Assembly: GCA_015487985.1 (NCBI GenBank)
Contig: WFOP01000204.1
Location: 1-6,728 of the forward strand
Source of the DNA: Hyphomicrobiales bacterium
GTDB lineage: Bacteria > Pseudomonadota > Alphaproteobacteria > Rhizobiales > Devosiaceae
DNA length: 6,728 nucleotides
Direction: 5' to 3'
Every line of letters begins with the position of its first letter. Position 1 is the stretch's first letter. Below, piece after piece: positions 1 to 5,709 of this stretch. The translations under genes were made by a program, and so were the position numbers. The notes beneath the pieces were generated by a model, which worked only from the letters and a program-made list of their open reading frames with translations, was not told the origin of the DNA and did no database searches.

Positions 1-1
1 C

Positions 2-847
2 GGTTCGGACCCCCGCCTGTGCCCCACCTGCAAAACGGGACGCCTGTCCCTGAAGCTGGGCAAATTCGGCGCCTTTATCGGCTGCGAAAACTATCCCGAA
101 TGTCGCCACACCCACCAGCTTTCAGAAGCTGCAACCGGCAAGGCCGCCGACAATGCCGGTCAGGACAATATCCTTGGCGTTCATCCAGACACCGGCCTGG
201 ACGTCGTGCTCAAATCAGGCCGCTTTGGCCCCTATGTGCAAATGGGCGAGGGTAAAGAATCCAAACGCACCGGCCTGCCCAAAGGCTGGGCGCCCGACAG
301 CATTGATTTGGACAAAGCCCTGCAACTCCTGTCCCTGCCCCGCGAAGTTGGCCCCCACCCCGATGGCGGCAAAATGATTACCGCCGGCCTGGGGCGTTAT
401 GGCCCGTTTGTTTTGCATGAAGGCAAATATGCCAATATGCCCGACGTGGAAGAGCTGTTCACCATCGGCCTGAACCGCGCTGTGGACCTGCTGGCAGCAA
501 AAGCGGCAGGTGGCGGACGCAGAGGCGCCGCAAGCGTTCTCAAGGCGCTGGGGGAACATCCAGATGGCGGCCCGGTCAGTGTTAAAGACGGTCGCTATGG
601 CCCATATGTCAACCACGGCAAAATCAATGCCACCCTGCCCCGGGACCTCAAACCCGAGGACGTGACCCTTGAGCAGGCCCTTGAAATGATTGCCACAAAG
701 GCCGCAAAGGGGAGCAAAAAGAAACCAGCCACCAAAAAGAAGCCTGCCACCAAGAAAAAACCTGCTGCAAAGAAAAAACCCGCAGCCAAAAAACCGGCGG
801 CAAAAAAGAAAGCGGCTCCCAAAAAACCAGCGGCAAAAAAGTCCTGA
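2..847 (+). CDS. topA: DNA topoisomerase I, C-terminal part (5' end outside window)
   Basis: This is the last 281 residues of type IA topoisomerase I, which relaxes negative supercoils by single-strand cleavage and passage. The frame is open to the window edge, so the catalytic Toprim/tyrosine core lies upstream. Visible from the N-terminal side are a C4 zinc ribbon (CPTC then GCENYPEC, CX2C-X17-CX5C, window residues 7–34) and three topoisomerase C-terminal repeats, each with a G-[RK]-[FY]-G-[PA]-[FY] core (SGRFGPYV, LGRYGPFV, DGRYGPYV). A Lys/Pro/Ala-rich tail occupies about the last 43 residues. The zinc ribbon and repeats bind single-stranded DNA and aid strand passage; the basic tail probably adds nonspecific DNA affinity and is common in alphaproteobacterial and actinobacterial TopA. 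The stop TGA lies 5 nt before rnr, implying one transcript. Identification is firm; only the missing N-terminus is unverified. Confidence 0.95.
   Translation, partial: GSDPRLCPTCKTGRLSLKLGKFGAFIGCENYPECRHTHQLSEAATGKAADNAGQDNILGVHPDTGLDVVLKSGRFGPYVQMGEGKESKRTGLPKGWAPDSIDLDKALQLLSLPREVGPHPDGGKMITAGLGRYGPFVLHEGKYANMPDVEELFTIGLNRAVDLLAAKAAGGGRRGAASVLKALGEHPDGGPVSVKDGRYGPYVNHGKINATLPRDLKPEDVTLEQALEMIATKAAKGSKKKPATKKKPATKKKPAAKKKPAAKKPAAKKKAAPKKPAAKKS
716..844 (+). repeat. Lysine-rich PA[TA]KKK degenerate tandem repeat encoding the TopA tail
   Basis: About 43 codons encode tandem variants of PATKKK, PAAKKK and PAAKK at the TopA C-terminus. The Pro-Ala-Ala/Thr units use different synonymous codons (for example cca-gcc-acc, cct-gcc-acc, cct-gct-gca, ccc-gca-gcc, ccg-gcg-gca). 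The repeat is therefore conserved in protein rather than as a recent DNA duplication. The A-runs could still be slippage-prone. Confidence 0.85.
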
Positions 848-852
848 CCTGA

Positions 853-3141
853 ATGGCAAAAAAACCCACCCCACCTGCGAGCAAGCAACTGCCCGACAAA
901 CAACAGGTGCTTGACGCACTGGAAAACAACCCGGACCTGAAATCCAAAAGAGATTTGACCCGGTATTTTGCCATCAAGGGGGACTTGCGCGCCCCCTTCA
1001 AAAAGCTCATGCGCCAAATGCAGGATGAAGGCTTGATTACCCGCAAGGGCAAAACCATGCGCCGCGCCACCGAACTGCCCCGCGTCACAGTTCTGGACAT
1101 TCCCCCGGACGCCGACCCCGATTCCCTCACCGCCATTCCCGCCAACTGGGACGAAAGCGCCGGCAAACCGCCCTTCATCGCCGTTATTGTAAAGCGAAAC
1201 GACAGAACGGTGCCGGGACCGGGCGAACGTATTCTTGCCCGTCTTTTTACGAACGAAAACCAGGCCAATTCCTACACTGCCCGCGCCATGAAAATCCTGC
1301 CCAAACCCCGGCGCGCTCAGATCGGCATTGTAAAATACGATAAGAACGGCGCCCGCTTGCTGCCCATTGAGCGCAAGCAAAAAGAAATGCGCATCGCCGC
1401 CCATGACCTCAACAACGCAAAGGACGGCGATCTGGTGGAGGTGGAGGTACGCTCCAAAGGCCGCATCATGACCCCGATGGCAAAAGTGGTGGCGATTGTG
1501 GGTAACCCGCTTTCCGAAGGGGCGGTCAGCCTGATTGCCCTGCACGATCTGGAAATTCCCTATCGCTTTCCCGATGAGGTACTCCGCGCCGCCCAAGCCG
1601 CCCGGCCCGTTACAAACAAAGGGCGCGAGGACTGGCGCGATATCCCCTTCATCACCATCGACCCCGCCAGCGCCAAAGACCATGATGATGCGGTGTTTGC
1701 AGAAGCTGACAGCGACAAATCCAATCCCGGCGGGCATATTGTCTATGTCGCCATTGCCGACGTTGCCGCCTATGTCACCTATGGTTCTGCGCTGGATAAA
1801 GAGGCCTATCTCAGAGGAAACTCGGTTTATTTCCCTGACCGGGTGGTGCCCATGCTTCCCGAACGCATTTCCAATGACCTGTGTTCTTTGCGCGAAAAAG
1901 AAAACCGGCCCGCGTTGGCGGTTCGCATGGTTTTGGACAAAAACGGCCTCAAAAAAGACCATTCTTTCCATCGCGTTACGATTAAAATTGCTGCCGGGAT
2001 CAGCTATACTGAAGCCCAGGCCGCCTTTGATGGACACCCCGACGCCAAAACCAAAAAAATCCAATCAGGCGTATTGATGCCACTCTGGAACGCCTATCAG
2101 GCCATGGCAAAAGCCCGTGACAATCGCGGCCCCCTTGATCTTGACCTGCCCGAACGCCGGATTGTTCTGGATGATGATGGCAAGGTAGCCCGGGTTTTTG
2201 TGCCCCCCCGCCATGAAGCCAACAGGTTGATTGAAGAAATGATGGTGGCGGCCAATGTTTGCGCCGCCCAGACGTTGGACAAAAACAACACCCCCCTGAT
2301 TTACCGGGTGCATGATCAGCCCGGCCCAGAAAAACTGCTGGCGCTGAAAGACTTTTTGTCCAGTCTGGATATGAGCTTTTCCACCTCCGCTGCAATCAAG
2401 CCAAGCCAGTTCAACCAGATTTTGCACAAGGCAAAAAAGGACGACAAATCCATTCAGGTATCCGAGATGGTTTTACGCTCGCAGGCCCAGGCGGAATACA
2501 ACCCCACAAACTACGGTCATTTTGGCTTGAACCTTGGACAATACGCACACTTCACCTCCCCCATCCGCCGCTATGCCGACCTGATCGTGCACAGAGCACT
2601 GATTAGCGCCTGCGGCCTTGGCAAAGATGGGCTGAGCACAAAAGAAATTGAACAACTTGCCGGCATTGCCCAGCATATTTCCATGACCGAACGGCGCGCC
2701 ATGGCCGCCGAACGCCAGACCACGGACCGCCTGATTGCCCACTTCTTGAGCGATCAGATCGGGGCGAAATTTACCGGACAGATTTCAGGCGTTGTCGGGG
2801 CGGGCCTGTTTGTCAAACTGGCGCAGACTGGCGCAGACGGCTTCGTTCCGGCCTCAACACTGGGCAATGACTATTTTCGCCATGTTCCCGAACAGCAGGC
2901 CATGATTGGCGAGCGCACCGGGGAGAGATTTGCCCTTGGGGATCCGGTTGAGGTGCAGCTTCTTGAAGCCGCGCCCATGGCGGGCGCCTTGAGGTTTGAA
3001 ATTATCTCTAAAGGCAAAATGGGCGCGCCCCTGTCAGGCCGCAAAAGCAATTCCCGCACAAGAGCCCACAAAAGAAGTGGACAAAGAGGCCGCACAAAGA
3101 CTAAGAGAGCAGTTCAAAAAAGCAGAAGAAAACAGTCATGA
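853..3141 (+). CDS. rnr: Ribonuclease R (RNB-family 3'-5' exoribonuclease)
   Basis: This encodes processive 3'-to-5' hydrolysis of RNA, including structured RNA, in the cytoplasm (mRNA and rRNA decay, trans-translation quality control). The 762 residues match full-length RNase R. In order there is an N-terminal winged-helix region (about 15–70), cold-shock OB domains (about 70–240), the RNB catalytic domain (about 260–590), an S1 domain (about 636–720) and a basic Arg/Lys tail. The catalytic metal site is intact: TID270-P-A-S-A-K-D276-H-D278-D279 has the same 0/+6/+8/+9 aspartate spacing as E. coli RNase II D201/D207/D209/D210. The RNB end signature HFTSPIRRYADLIVHR is at 566–581. The ATG follows the topA stop by 5 nt with no clear Shine-Dalgarno, suggesting translational coupling. 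The stop overlaps the next gene's start as ATGA. Confidence 0.97.
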   Translation: MAKKPTPPASKQLPDKQQVLDALENNPDLKSKRDLTRYFAIKGDLRAPFKKLMRQMQDEGLITRKGKTMRRATELPRVTVLDIPPDADPDSLTAIPANWDESAGKPPFIAVIVKRNDRTVPGPGERILARLFTNENQANSYTARAMKILPKPRRAQIGIVKYDKNGARLLPIERKQKEMRIAAHDLNNAKDGDLVEVEVRSKGRIMTPMAKVVAIVGNPLSEGAVSLIALHDLEIPYRFPDEVLRAAQAARPVTNKGREDWRDIPFITIDPASAKDHDDAVFAEADSDKSNPGGHIVYVAIADVAAYVTYGSALDKEAYLRGNSVYFPDRVVPMLPERISNDLCSLREKENRPALAVRMVLDKNGLKKDHSFHRVTIKIAAGISYTEAQAAFDGHPDAKTKKIQSGVLMPLWNAYQAMAKARDNRGPLDLDLPERRIVLDDDGKVARVFVPPRHEANRLIEEMMVAANVCAAQTLDKNNTPLIYRVHDQPGPEKLLALKDFLSSLDMSFSTSAAIKPSQFNQILHKAKKDDKSIQVSEMVLRSQAQAEYNPTNYGHFGLNLGQYAHFTSPIRRYADLIVHRALISACGLGKDGLSTKEIEQLAGIAQHISMTERRAMAAERQTTDRLIAHFLSDQIGAKFTGQISGVVGAGLFVKLAQTGADGFVPASTLGNDYFRHVPEQQAMIGERTGERFALGDPVEVQLLEAAPMAGALRFEIISKGKMGAPLSGRKSNSRTRAHKRSGQRGRTKTKRAVQKSRRKQS

Positions 3142-3584
3142 ACATTTCTTATCAAAGCGAAACAGATGCGCAATTGCTTGCCAAACGCCCCCTTGCACCG
3201 GCAATGCTGCGTGGAATGAAGGGCAAATGCCCCAGCTGTGGGGAAGGAAAGCTATATCGCGCCTATCTCAAAGTTGCAGACAGATGCGAGCATTGCGGTG
3301 AAAATCTGAGCCATCACCGGGCCGATGATGCTCCCCCCTATATTACGATTTTTCTGGTTGGCCATATATTGGTGGCGCTGATTCTGCATCTGGAAATGAC
3401 CTGGCGCATTGCCCCCATGGTTTACATTTATTCTCTTGTTCCATTGGCCGTCATTCTTCCGTTGCTGCTGCTGCCCCCCATCAAGGGCGCAATTGTGGGC
3501 CTGCAATGGGCCAACAGAATGCACGGATTTGACCCCCGGAACGATGATGAATTTCATTCCCCAAAATCAAATACCAATACCTGA
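3138..3584 (+). CDS. DUF983 family zinc-ribbon, two-TM inner-membrane protein
   Basis: This 148-residue DUF983 protein is of unknown biochemical function. The N-terminal part has a putative zinc ribbon, CPSC (C31, C34) and CEHC (C50, C53), followed by the family hallmark DLSHHRADDAPPY-like block (here ENLSHHRADDAPPY, 55–68). Two hydrophobic segments follow, about 69–87 and 93–112, predicting a double-spanning inner-membrane protein with the zinc ribbon on one side. The C-terminus (GLQWANRMHGFDP) is also typical of the family. The ATG at 3138 overlaps the rnr stop by 4 nt, so translation is probably coupled to rnr. Genes of this family recur next to rnr in alphaproteobacteria, so the linkage is functional or ancestral rather than local chance. 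Family assignment is confident; no role can be assigned from sequence. Confidence 0.9.
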   Translation: MNISYQSETDAQLLAKRPLAPAMLRGMKGKCPSCGEGKLYRAYLKVADRCEHCGENLSHHRADDAPPYITIFLVGHILVALILHLEMTWRIAPMVYIYSLVPLAVILPLLLLPPIKGAIVGLQWANRMHGFDPRNDDEFHSPKSNTNT

Positions 3585-3616
3585 TTTACCCTTATGAGCC
3601 TGTTTGAATGTCGCGC

Positions 3617-3644
3617 TTGACTTTTGAGACAGGTTCCCTATTTT
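3617..3644 (+). promoter_or_regulatory. Candidate housekeeping sigma promoter for rpmG
   Basis: TTGACT (3617–3622) and TATTTT (3639–3644) are separated by 16 bp, in the 116-bp gap between the DUF983 gene and rpmG. Predicted transcription would start near 3651, giving a leader of about 50 nt. That leader contains a small hairpin (AGCCG 3659–3663 with CGGCT 3675–3679). No intrinsic terminator is visible after the DUF983 gene, so some read-through from the topA–rnr transcript is possible. Confidence 0.5.
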
Positions 3645-3700
3645 CACGCCAAAGTTTCAGCCGCGCTTGTTGTCCGGCTCCTATTTGAAAGATTAAGATA

Positions 3701-3868
3701 ATGGCCAAGGCAAACACAGTTAAAGTGAAGATGGTTTCAACCGCTGATACCGGTTTTTACTATGTCACCAAAAAGAACGCCCGTACAATGACCGAAAAAA
3801 TGGTTCAGCGGAAATACGATCCCAAAGTGCGCAAGCATGTGGATTTCAAGGAAGCCAAAATCAAATAA
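3701..3868 (+). CDS. rpmG: 50S ribosomal protein L33 (cysteine-free form)
   Basis: This 55-residue protein of the large ribosomal subunit sits near the E site. The translation begins [20 protein letters not shown] and ends [23 protein letters not shown] and the [10 protein letters not shown] segment are diagnostic of proteobacterial L33. It contains no cysteine, so it is the zinc-independent (C-minus) type lacking the two CXXC pairs of the zinc-binding paralog. A weak purine-rich Shine-Dalgarno (GAAAGA, 3687–3692) lies 8 nt before the ATG. The gene has its own likely promoter upstream and a strong intrinsic terminator 32 nt after the stop, so it appears monocistronic. In many alphaproteobacteria rpmG lies in this same neighbourhood, between the rnr/DUF983 block and pleD. 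Confidence 0.96.
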   Translation: MAKANTVKVKMVSTADTGFYYVTKKNARTMTEKMVQRKYDPKVRKHVDFKEAKIK

Positions 3869-3900
3869 GATTTTCCCAAAAAGACAATATCACAATAAAT

Positions 3901-3936
3901 AACCCGTGTTTCTTTTAAGGAAACACGGGTTTTTTG
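3901..3936 (+). terminator. Rho-independent terminator of rpmG
   Basis: There is a perfect 12-bp stem: AACCCGTGTTTC (3901–3912) pairs with GAAACACGGGTT (3920–3931), with a 7-nt loop TTTTAAG. A run of six T (3930–3935) follows. It starts 32 nt after the rpmG stop and closes the core operon on the plus strand. Confidence 0.93.
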
Positions 3937-3955
3937 TGGTTTTGTTCCCCGGATT

Positions 3956-4165
3956 TTGTCAACCAGCGAGGAAAAATTGGGAGCTGGCCCAAGTCGGCTT
4001 ATCGAAGAGGCCACTCCAACCGTCTTGGACCAGCTGTCCTACGAGCTCAGGAATTGCGGCGGACCTGAGCATATTTTATCGTAGGATAATACACTTCAAA
4101 TCGAGACTAATCTCAACAAGAAGGTATTCGAGCAAAATACTCTCAATGATTTTCAAAGCAAGTAA
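3956..4165 (+). pseudogene. Possible decayed coding remnant with one internal TAG
   Basis: One plus-strand frame reads like protein: STSEEKLGAGPSRLIEEATP, then TVLDQLSYELRNCGGPEHIL, then a TAG (4082–4084). It continues in the same frame for 26 more codons (DNTLQIETNLNKKVFEQN and onward to FQSK), ending with TAA at 4163–4165. There is no ATG; a TTG at 3956 is the only early start-like codon. The mix of charged and hydrophobic residues on both sides of the stop suggests a gene fragment disabled by a nonsense mutation. I recognise no family, and chance is a real alternative over only about 70 codons. Confidence 0.2.
3982..4035. repeat. Imperfect inverted repeat, 12-bp arms
   Basis: AGCTGGCCCAAG (3982–3993) is the reverse complement of CTTGGACCAGCT (4024–4035) except for one C·A mismatch, with a 30-nt loop. 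No T-run follows on either strand, so it does not look like an intrinsic terminator. It could be an element end, a structured RNA remnant or chance. Confidence 0.45.
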
Positions 4166-4262
4166 ATCCATGCAACTTCAGCCCCATTTTAGAAATCTTA
4201 GTAAACTGGTAACCATAATAAATATTGTTAATTCGTTCACTCCGAGGGCAATTGTGCTCGTT

Positions 4263-4586
4263 TCATTGTTGGGCAGAAAATAGCTTTAGCCCGATAACAC
4301 CAGCCACAATAAGCATAATACTGAGTATCCGGAGCAGATCCCGAGAGTCTCCAAACAACATAATGCCCAGAATACTTACCCCAACAGCGCCGGTGCCGGT
4401 CCATACCGCATAAGCTGTTCCAACAGGGATGGTTTTCATTGCCATAGCCAAAAATTGAAAGCTGACGATCATGGCGCCGATAGTAATTGTCGAAGGCCAG
4501 AAACGGGAAAATCCATCGGTATATTTCAAACCGATTGCCCAACCCATCTCAAAAACCGCCGCTACCATCAGATAAATCCATGCCAC
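4263..4586 (-). CDS. SMR-family efflux protein, Gdx/SugE type
   Basis: This 107-residue, four-helix small multidrug resistance transporter works as a dual-topology dimer and exports cations in exchange for protons. It aligns throughout with E. coli SugE/Gdx: [21 protein letters not shown] and IGLKLF are family hallmarks. The essential proton/substrate carboxylate is E13. W16, S42, Y59 and W62, known binding-site residues of Gdx proteins, are all present; position 10 is Ala where E. coli SugE has Gly. The start is GTG at 4586 because family alignment begins there (VAWIYLM), and AGAGGG (4594–4599) sits 7 nt upstream. An upstream ATG at 4640 would add 18 unrelated residues and overlap the preceding gene. 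It lies 28 nt after the VOC gene, so it is probably co-transcribed. Guanidinium and hydrophobic quaternary ammonium are both possible substrates. Confidence 0.9.
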   Translation of the reverse strand: MAWIYLMVAAVFEMGWAIGLKYTDGFSRFWPSTITIGAMIVSFQFLAMAMKTIPVGTAYAVWTGTGAVGVSILGIMLFGDSRDLLRILSIMLIVAGVIGLKLFSAQQ

Positions 4587-4593
4587 AATTTCA

Positions 4594-4599
4594 CCCTCT
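4594..4599 (-). promoter_or_regulatory. Ribosome binding site fixing the GTG start of the SMR gene
   Basis: AGAGGG on the minus strand lies 7 nt from the GTG at 4586–4584, within the 28-nt gap after the VOC stop. It supports the GTG over the in-frame ATG at 4640, which lies inside the VOC gene. Confidence 0.7.
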
Positions 4600-4614
4600 T
4601 TCTTTTTGTTGCCT

Positions 4615-5043
4615 CTAAACGGGCACTGCTTCGGGAGCAAATTGATTCAAAAATTCTTTGCTTGGCGGGATTGGTTTTATAATGTCGATCAACACCCCAT
4701 TGGGGTCTCTGGTGATAAAATGGCGCTGTCCAAAATCCTCATCACGAATCGACAAAACTACTGGCAATTTATTGGCCTTCAGCCGCTCAAACTCCGCATC
4801 AACATCATCAACTTCAAAGTTCAAAATAAGTCCACTTACCTGCCCGCGCGCCGCCTTTGGCACCGTTTCATGGTTGCCATGAAGAATTGCCAAATTGACC
4901 TTTTTATCTTCCTGAGACTCCAGGTGAATATACCAGTCACTCTCAAACTGAGGTGCAAACCTGAAGTAATTGCAATAAAACTGGCTGGTTCCGGCCACGT
5001 CGTCAGTCAAAATAACCGGATAATACTGGTTACATTTCATCAT
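4615..5043 (-). CDS. VOC (glyoxalase/bleomycin-resistance fold) family protein
   Basis: This 142-residue protein has two babb-type modules. The first runs [21 protein letters not shown] to NLAILHG (about 7–56). The second runs [19 protein letters not shown] to [15 protein letters not shown] (about 72–124). DPNG-x-x-(I/L)-(D/E) near the end is a VOC hallmark. The positions usually carrying His/Glu metal ligands hold Y/P, N75 and D120 instead, so a glyoxalase-I-like metal site is not obvious. A binding or sequestering role, or a different chemistry, is possible. AAGGAG (5048–5053) is 4 nt from ATG 5043 and 7 nt from the adjacent ATG 5040, so either could be the start. It is the first gene of a two-gene minus-strand operon with the SMR gene, divergent from a TetR regulator. 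Small-molecule detoxification is inferred from context; the substrate is unknown. Confidence 0.88.
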   Translation of the reverse strand: MMKCNQYYPVILTDDVAGTSQFYCNYFRFAPQFESDWYIHLESQEDKKVNLAILHGNHETVPKAARGQVSGLILNFEVDDVDAEFERLKANKLPVVLSIRDEDFGQRHFITRDPNGVLIDIIKPIPPSKEFLNQFAPEAVPV

Positions 5044-5047
5044 ATAT

Positions 5048-5053
5048 CTCCTT
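5048..5053 (-). promoter_or_regulatory. Strong Shine-Dalgarno of the VOC gene
   Basis: AAGGAG on the minus strand precedes tandem ATG ATG codons (5043–5038) by 4 and 7 nt. The spacing slightly favours the second ATG. This contrasts with the divergent regulator, which has no such signal. Confidence 0.75.
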
Positions 5054-5072
5054 GAATTTTTCTCGCTCCGCC

Positions 5073-5101
5073 ATTAACATACACTAGGTATGTAAGTTCA
5101 A
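5073..5101 (-). promoter_or_regulatory. Candidate promoter of the VOC–SMR operon
   Basis: On the minus strand TTGAAC (5101–5096) and GTTAAT (5078–5073) are 17 bp apart, each matching 4 of 6 consensus bases. The upstream palindrome (5077–5093) lies almost wholly in the spacer and touches the -10 box, so a bound repressor would exclude RNA polymerase. Predicted leader length is about 20–25 nt. Confidence 0.5.
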
Positions 5102-5103
5102 AT
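5074..5103 (+). promoter_or_regulatory. Candidate promoter of the TetR-family regulator gene
   Basis: TTAACA (5074–5079, 5 of 6 to TTGACA) and TCAAAT (5098–5103, 4 of 6) are 18 bp apart on the plus strand. The start site would fall near 5110, leaving a leader of about a dozen nt that is occupied by the second palindrome. It overlaps almost completely with the opposing VOC promoter. The -10 box is weak. Confidence 0.35.
5077..5093. promoter_or_regulatory. Operator 1, 17-bp palindrome ACATAC-N5-GTATGT
   Basis: ACATAC-ACTAG-GTATGT has 6-bp arms in perfect dyad symmetry. It shares both arms and spacing with the site 28 bp downstream (centre to centre) but not the centre sequence, as expected for a dimeric TetR-family operator. 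It sits in the spacer of both candidate divergent promoters. Confidence 0.75.
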
Positions 5104-5104
5104 A

Positions 5105-5121
5105 ACATACAGATTGTATGT
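5105..5121. promoter_or_regulatory. Operator 2, 17-bp palindrome abutting the regulator ATG
   Basis: ACATAC-AGATT-GTATGT has the same arms and 5-bp centre length as operator 1. Its last base (5121) is immediately followed by the regulator ATG at 5122. Occupancy would cover the predicted start site of the regulator gene, predicting autorepression. Confidence 0.75.
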
Positions 5122-5709
5122 ATGCAAGAAAAATTGGCCAGACGCTCCAACTCGGCGCGTTCAAAAGAAACCCGAACGGCATTGATAAAAGCCGCGCGCA
5201 AACTTTTTATTGAGACAGGATATGCGGAAACCGGAACACCACAAATCGTGGATGCAGCCAAGGTGACCAGAGGCGCCCTCTACCATCATTTTGTCGATAA
5301 GCGGGATCTGTTTCGTGCAGTAGCAAGTGCCGAAGCACACGCCGTTGCAGATAGAATTGATATTGAAACACTTTCTCCGCACAACCAGTTTGAAGCTTTG
5401 ATAGCCGGATGCGAGGCTTATTTTTCAGCTATGGCGGTTGCGGGACGAACACGCCTGTTGCTTATTGATGGCCCCTCGGTGTTGGGAAATGAGGAAATGG
5501 AGCAACTAAATGCGCAAACCGCAGGAGAAAAATTGCATCAGGGACTGATATTTGCGCTAAAAGCCAAAAATCTGCCCGATTCGTTGCTCGAACCGCTGAC
5601 CCAAATACTCTCAGCATGCTTTGATGAGGCGGCGTTGGCCATCGCTCAGGGAAAATCTGCCAAAGACTATCAGGCCGCTATCCGGTTTTTGTTGGAACAA
5701 TTCCGATAA
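5122..5709 (+). CDS. TetR/AcrR-family transcriptional regulator
   Basis: This 195-residue, one-domain-plus-ligand-pocket repressor has the typical TetR length. The N-terminal DNA-binding domain spans about 15–67. Helix 1 is TRTALIKAARKLFIETGYAE, and the helix-turn-helix TPQIVDAAKVTRGALYHHF with DKRDLF after it is the classic TetR signature. The rest is a helical ligand-binding/dimerisation domain with AMAVAGRTRLLLIDGPSVLG (roughly 107–126); its effector cannot be inferred. The ATG at 5122 directly follows an operator-like palindrome and lacks a Shine-Dalgarno. A TTG at 5134 is an alternative, but no better site precedes it. It is divergent from the VOC–SMR operon across 78 bp with two matching palindromes, so it most likely represses both that operon and itself, with release by a ligand related to the VOC/SMR substrate. 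Confidence 0.93.
   Translation: MQEKLARRSNSARSKETRTALIKAARKLFIETGYAETGTPQIVDAAKVTRGALYHHFVDKRDLFRAVASAEAHAVADRIDIETLSPHNQFEALIAGCEAYFSAMAVAGRTRLLLIDGPSVLGNEEMEQLNAQTAGEKLHQGLIFALKAKNLPDSLLEPLTQILSACFDEAALAIAQGKSAKDYQAAIRFLLEQFR

Larger units (their letters stand above)
3936..4262. other. Gene-poor, partly AT-rich interval between rpmG terminator and SMR gene
   Basis: About 330 bases have no convincing intact gene on either strand. The left part (to about 4080) has composition like the core. The right part (4081–4260) is about 36% GC by hand count, well below the core genes. It contains an imperfect inverted repeat and a broken reading frame, listed separately. No tRNA, CRISPR repeat or transposase motif is recognisable. 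No intrinsic terminator is evident for the minus-strand SMR gene that ends at 4263. Confidence 0.6.

Noticed and set aside
595..2064. A 489-codon open frame on the minus strand opposite topA and rnr
   Set aside because: It lies antisense to unambiguous topA/rnr coding sequence, shows no family motifs, has Phe/Gly-rich composition mirroring the Lys/Pro codons of the other strand, and has no credible start signal.
2996..3140. Charged alternate frame (QEPTKEVDKEAAQRLREQFK) overlapping the rnr 3' end, suggesting a frameshift
   Set aside because: The in-frame rnr tail is Arg/Lys-rich, as RNase R tails are, and its stop overlaps the DUF983 ATG perfectly. The alternate frame runs on into unrelated sequence across the DUF983 start.
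3599..3633. CCTGT/ACAGG pair after the DUF983 gene as a terminator
   Set aside because: Arms of only 5 bp with a 25-nt loop and no T-run; it overlaps the better-supported rpmG promoter.
3805..4014. 69-codon minus-strand frame across rpmG and its terminator
   Set aside because: It reads through the rpmG coding region and a strong terminator hairpin in antisense and shows no recognisable motif.
4072..4167. Short minus-strand frame MDLLALKIIESILLEYLLVE, about 31 residues
   Set aside because: It is a hydrophobic peptide from AT-rich DNA, with no Shine-Dalgarno and no family resemblance. It cannot be told from chance.
4606..5055. 149-codon plus-strand frame opposite the VOC gene
   Set aside because: It is a shadow of the well-supported VOC coding sequence and has no homology signal or ribosome-binding site.
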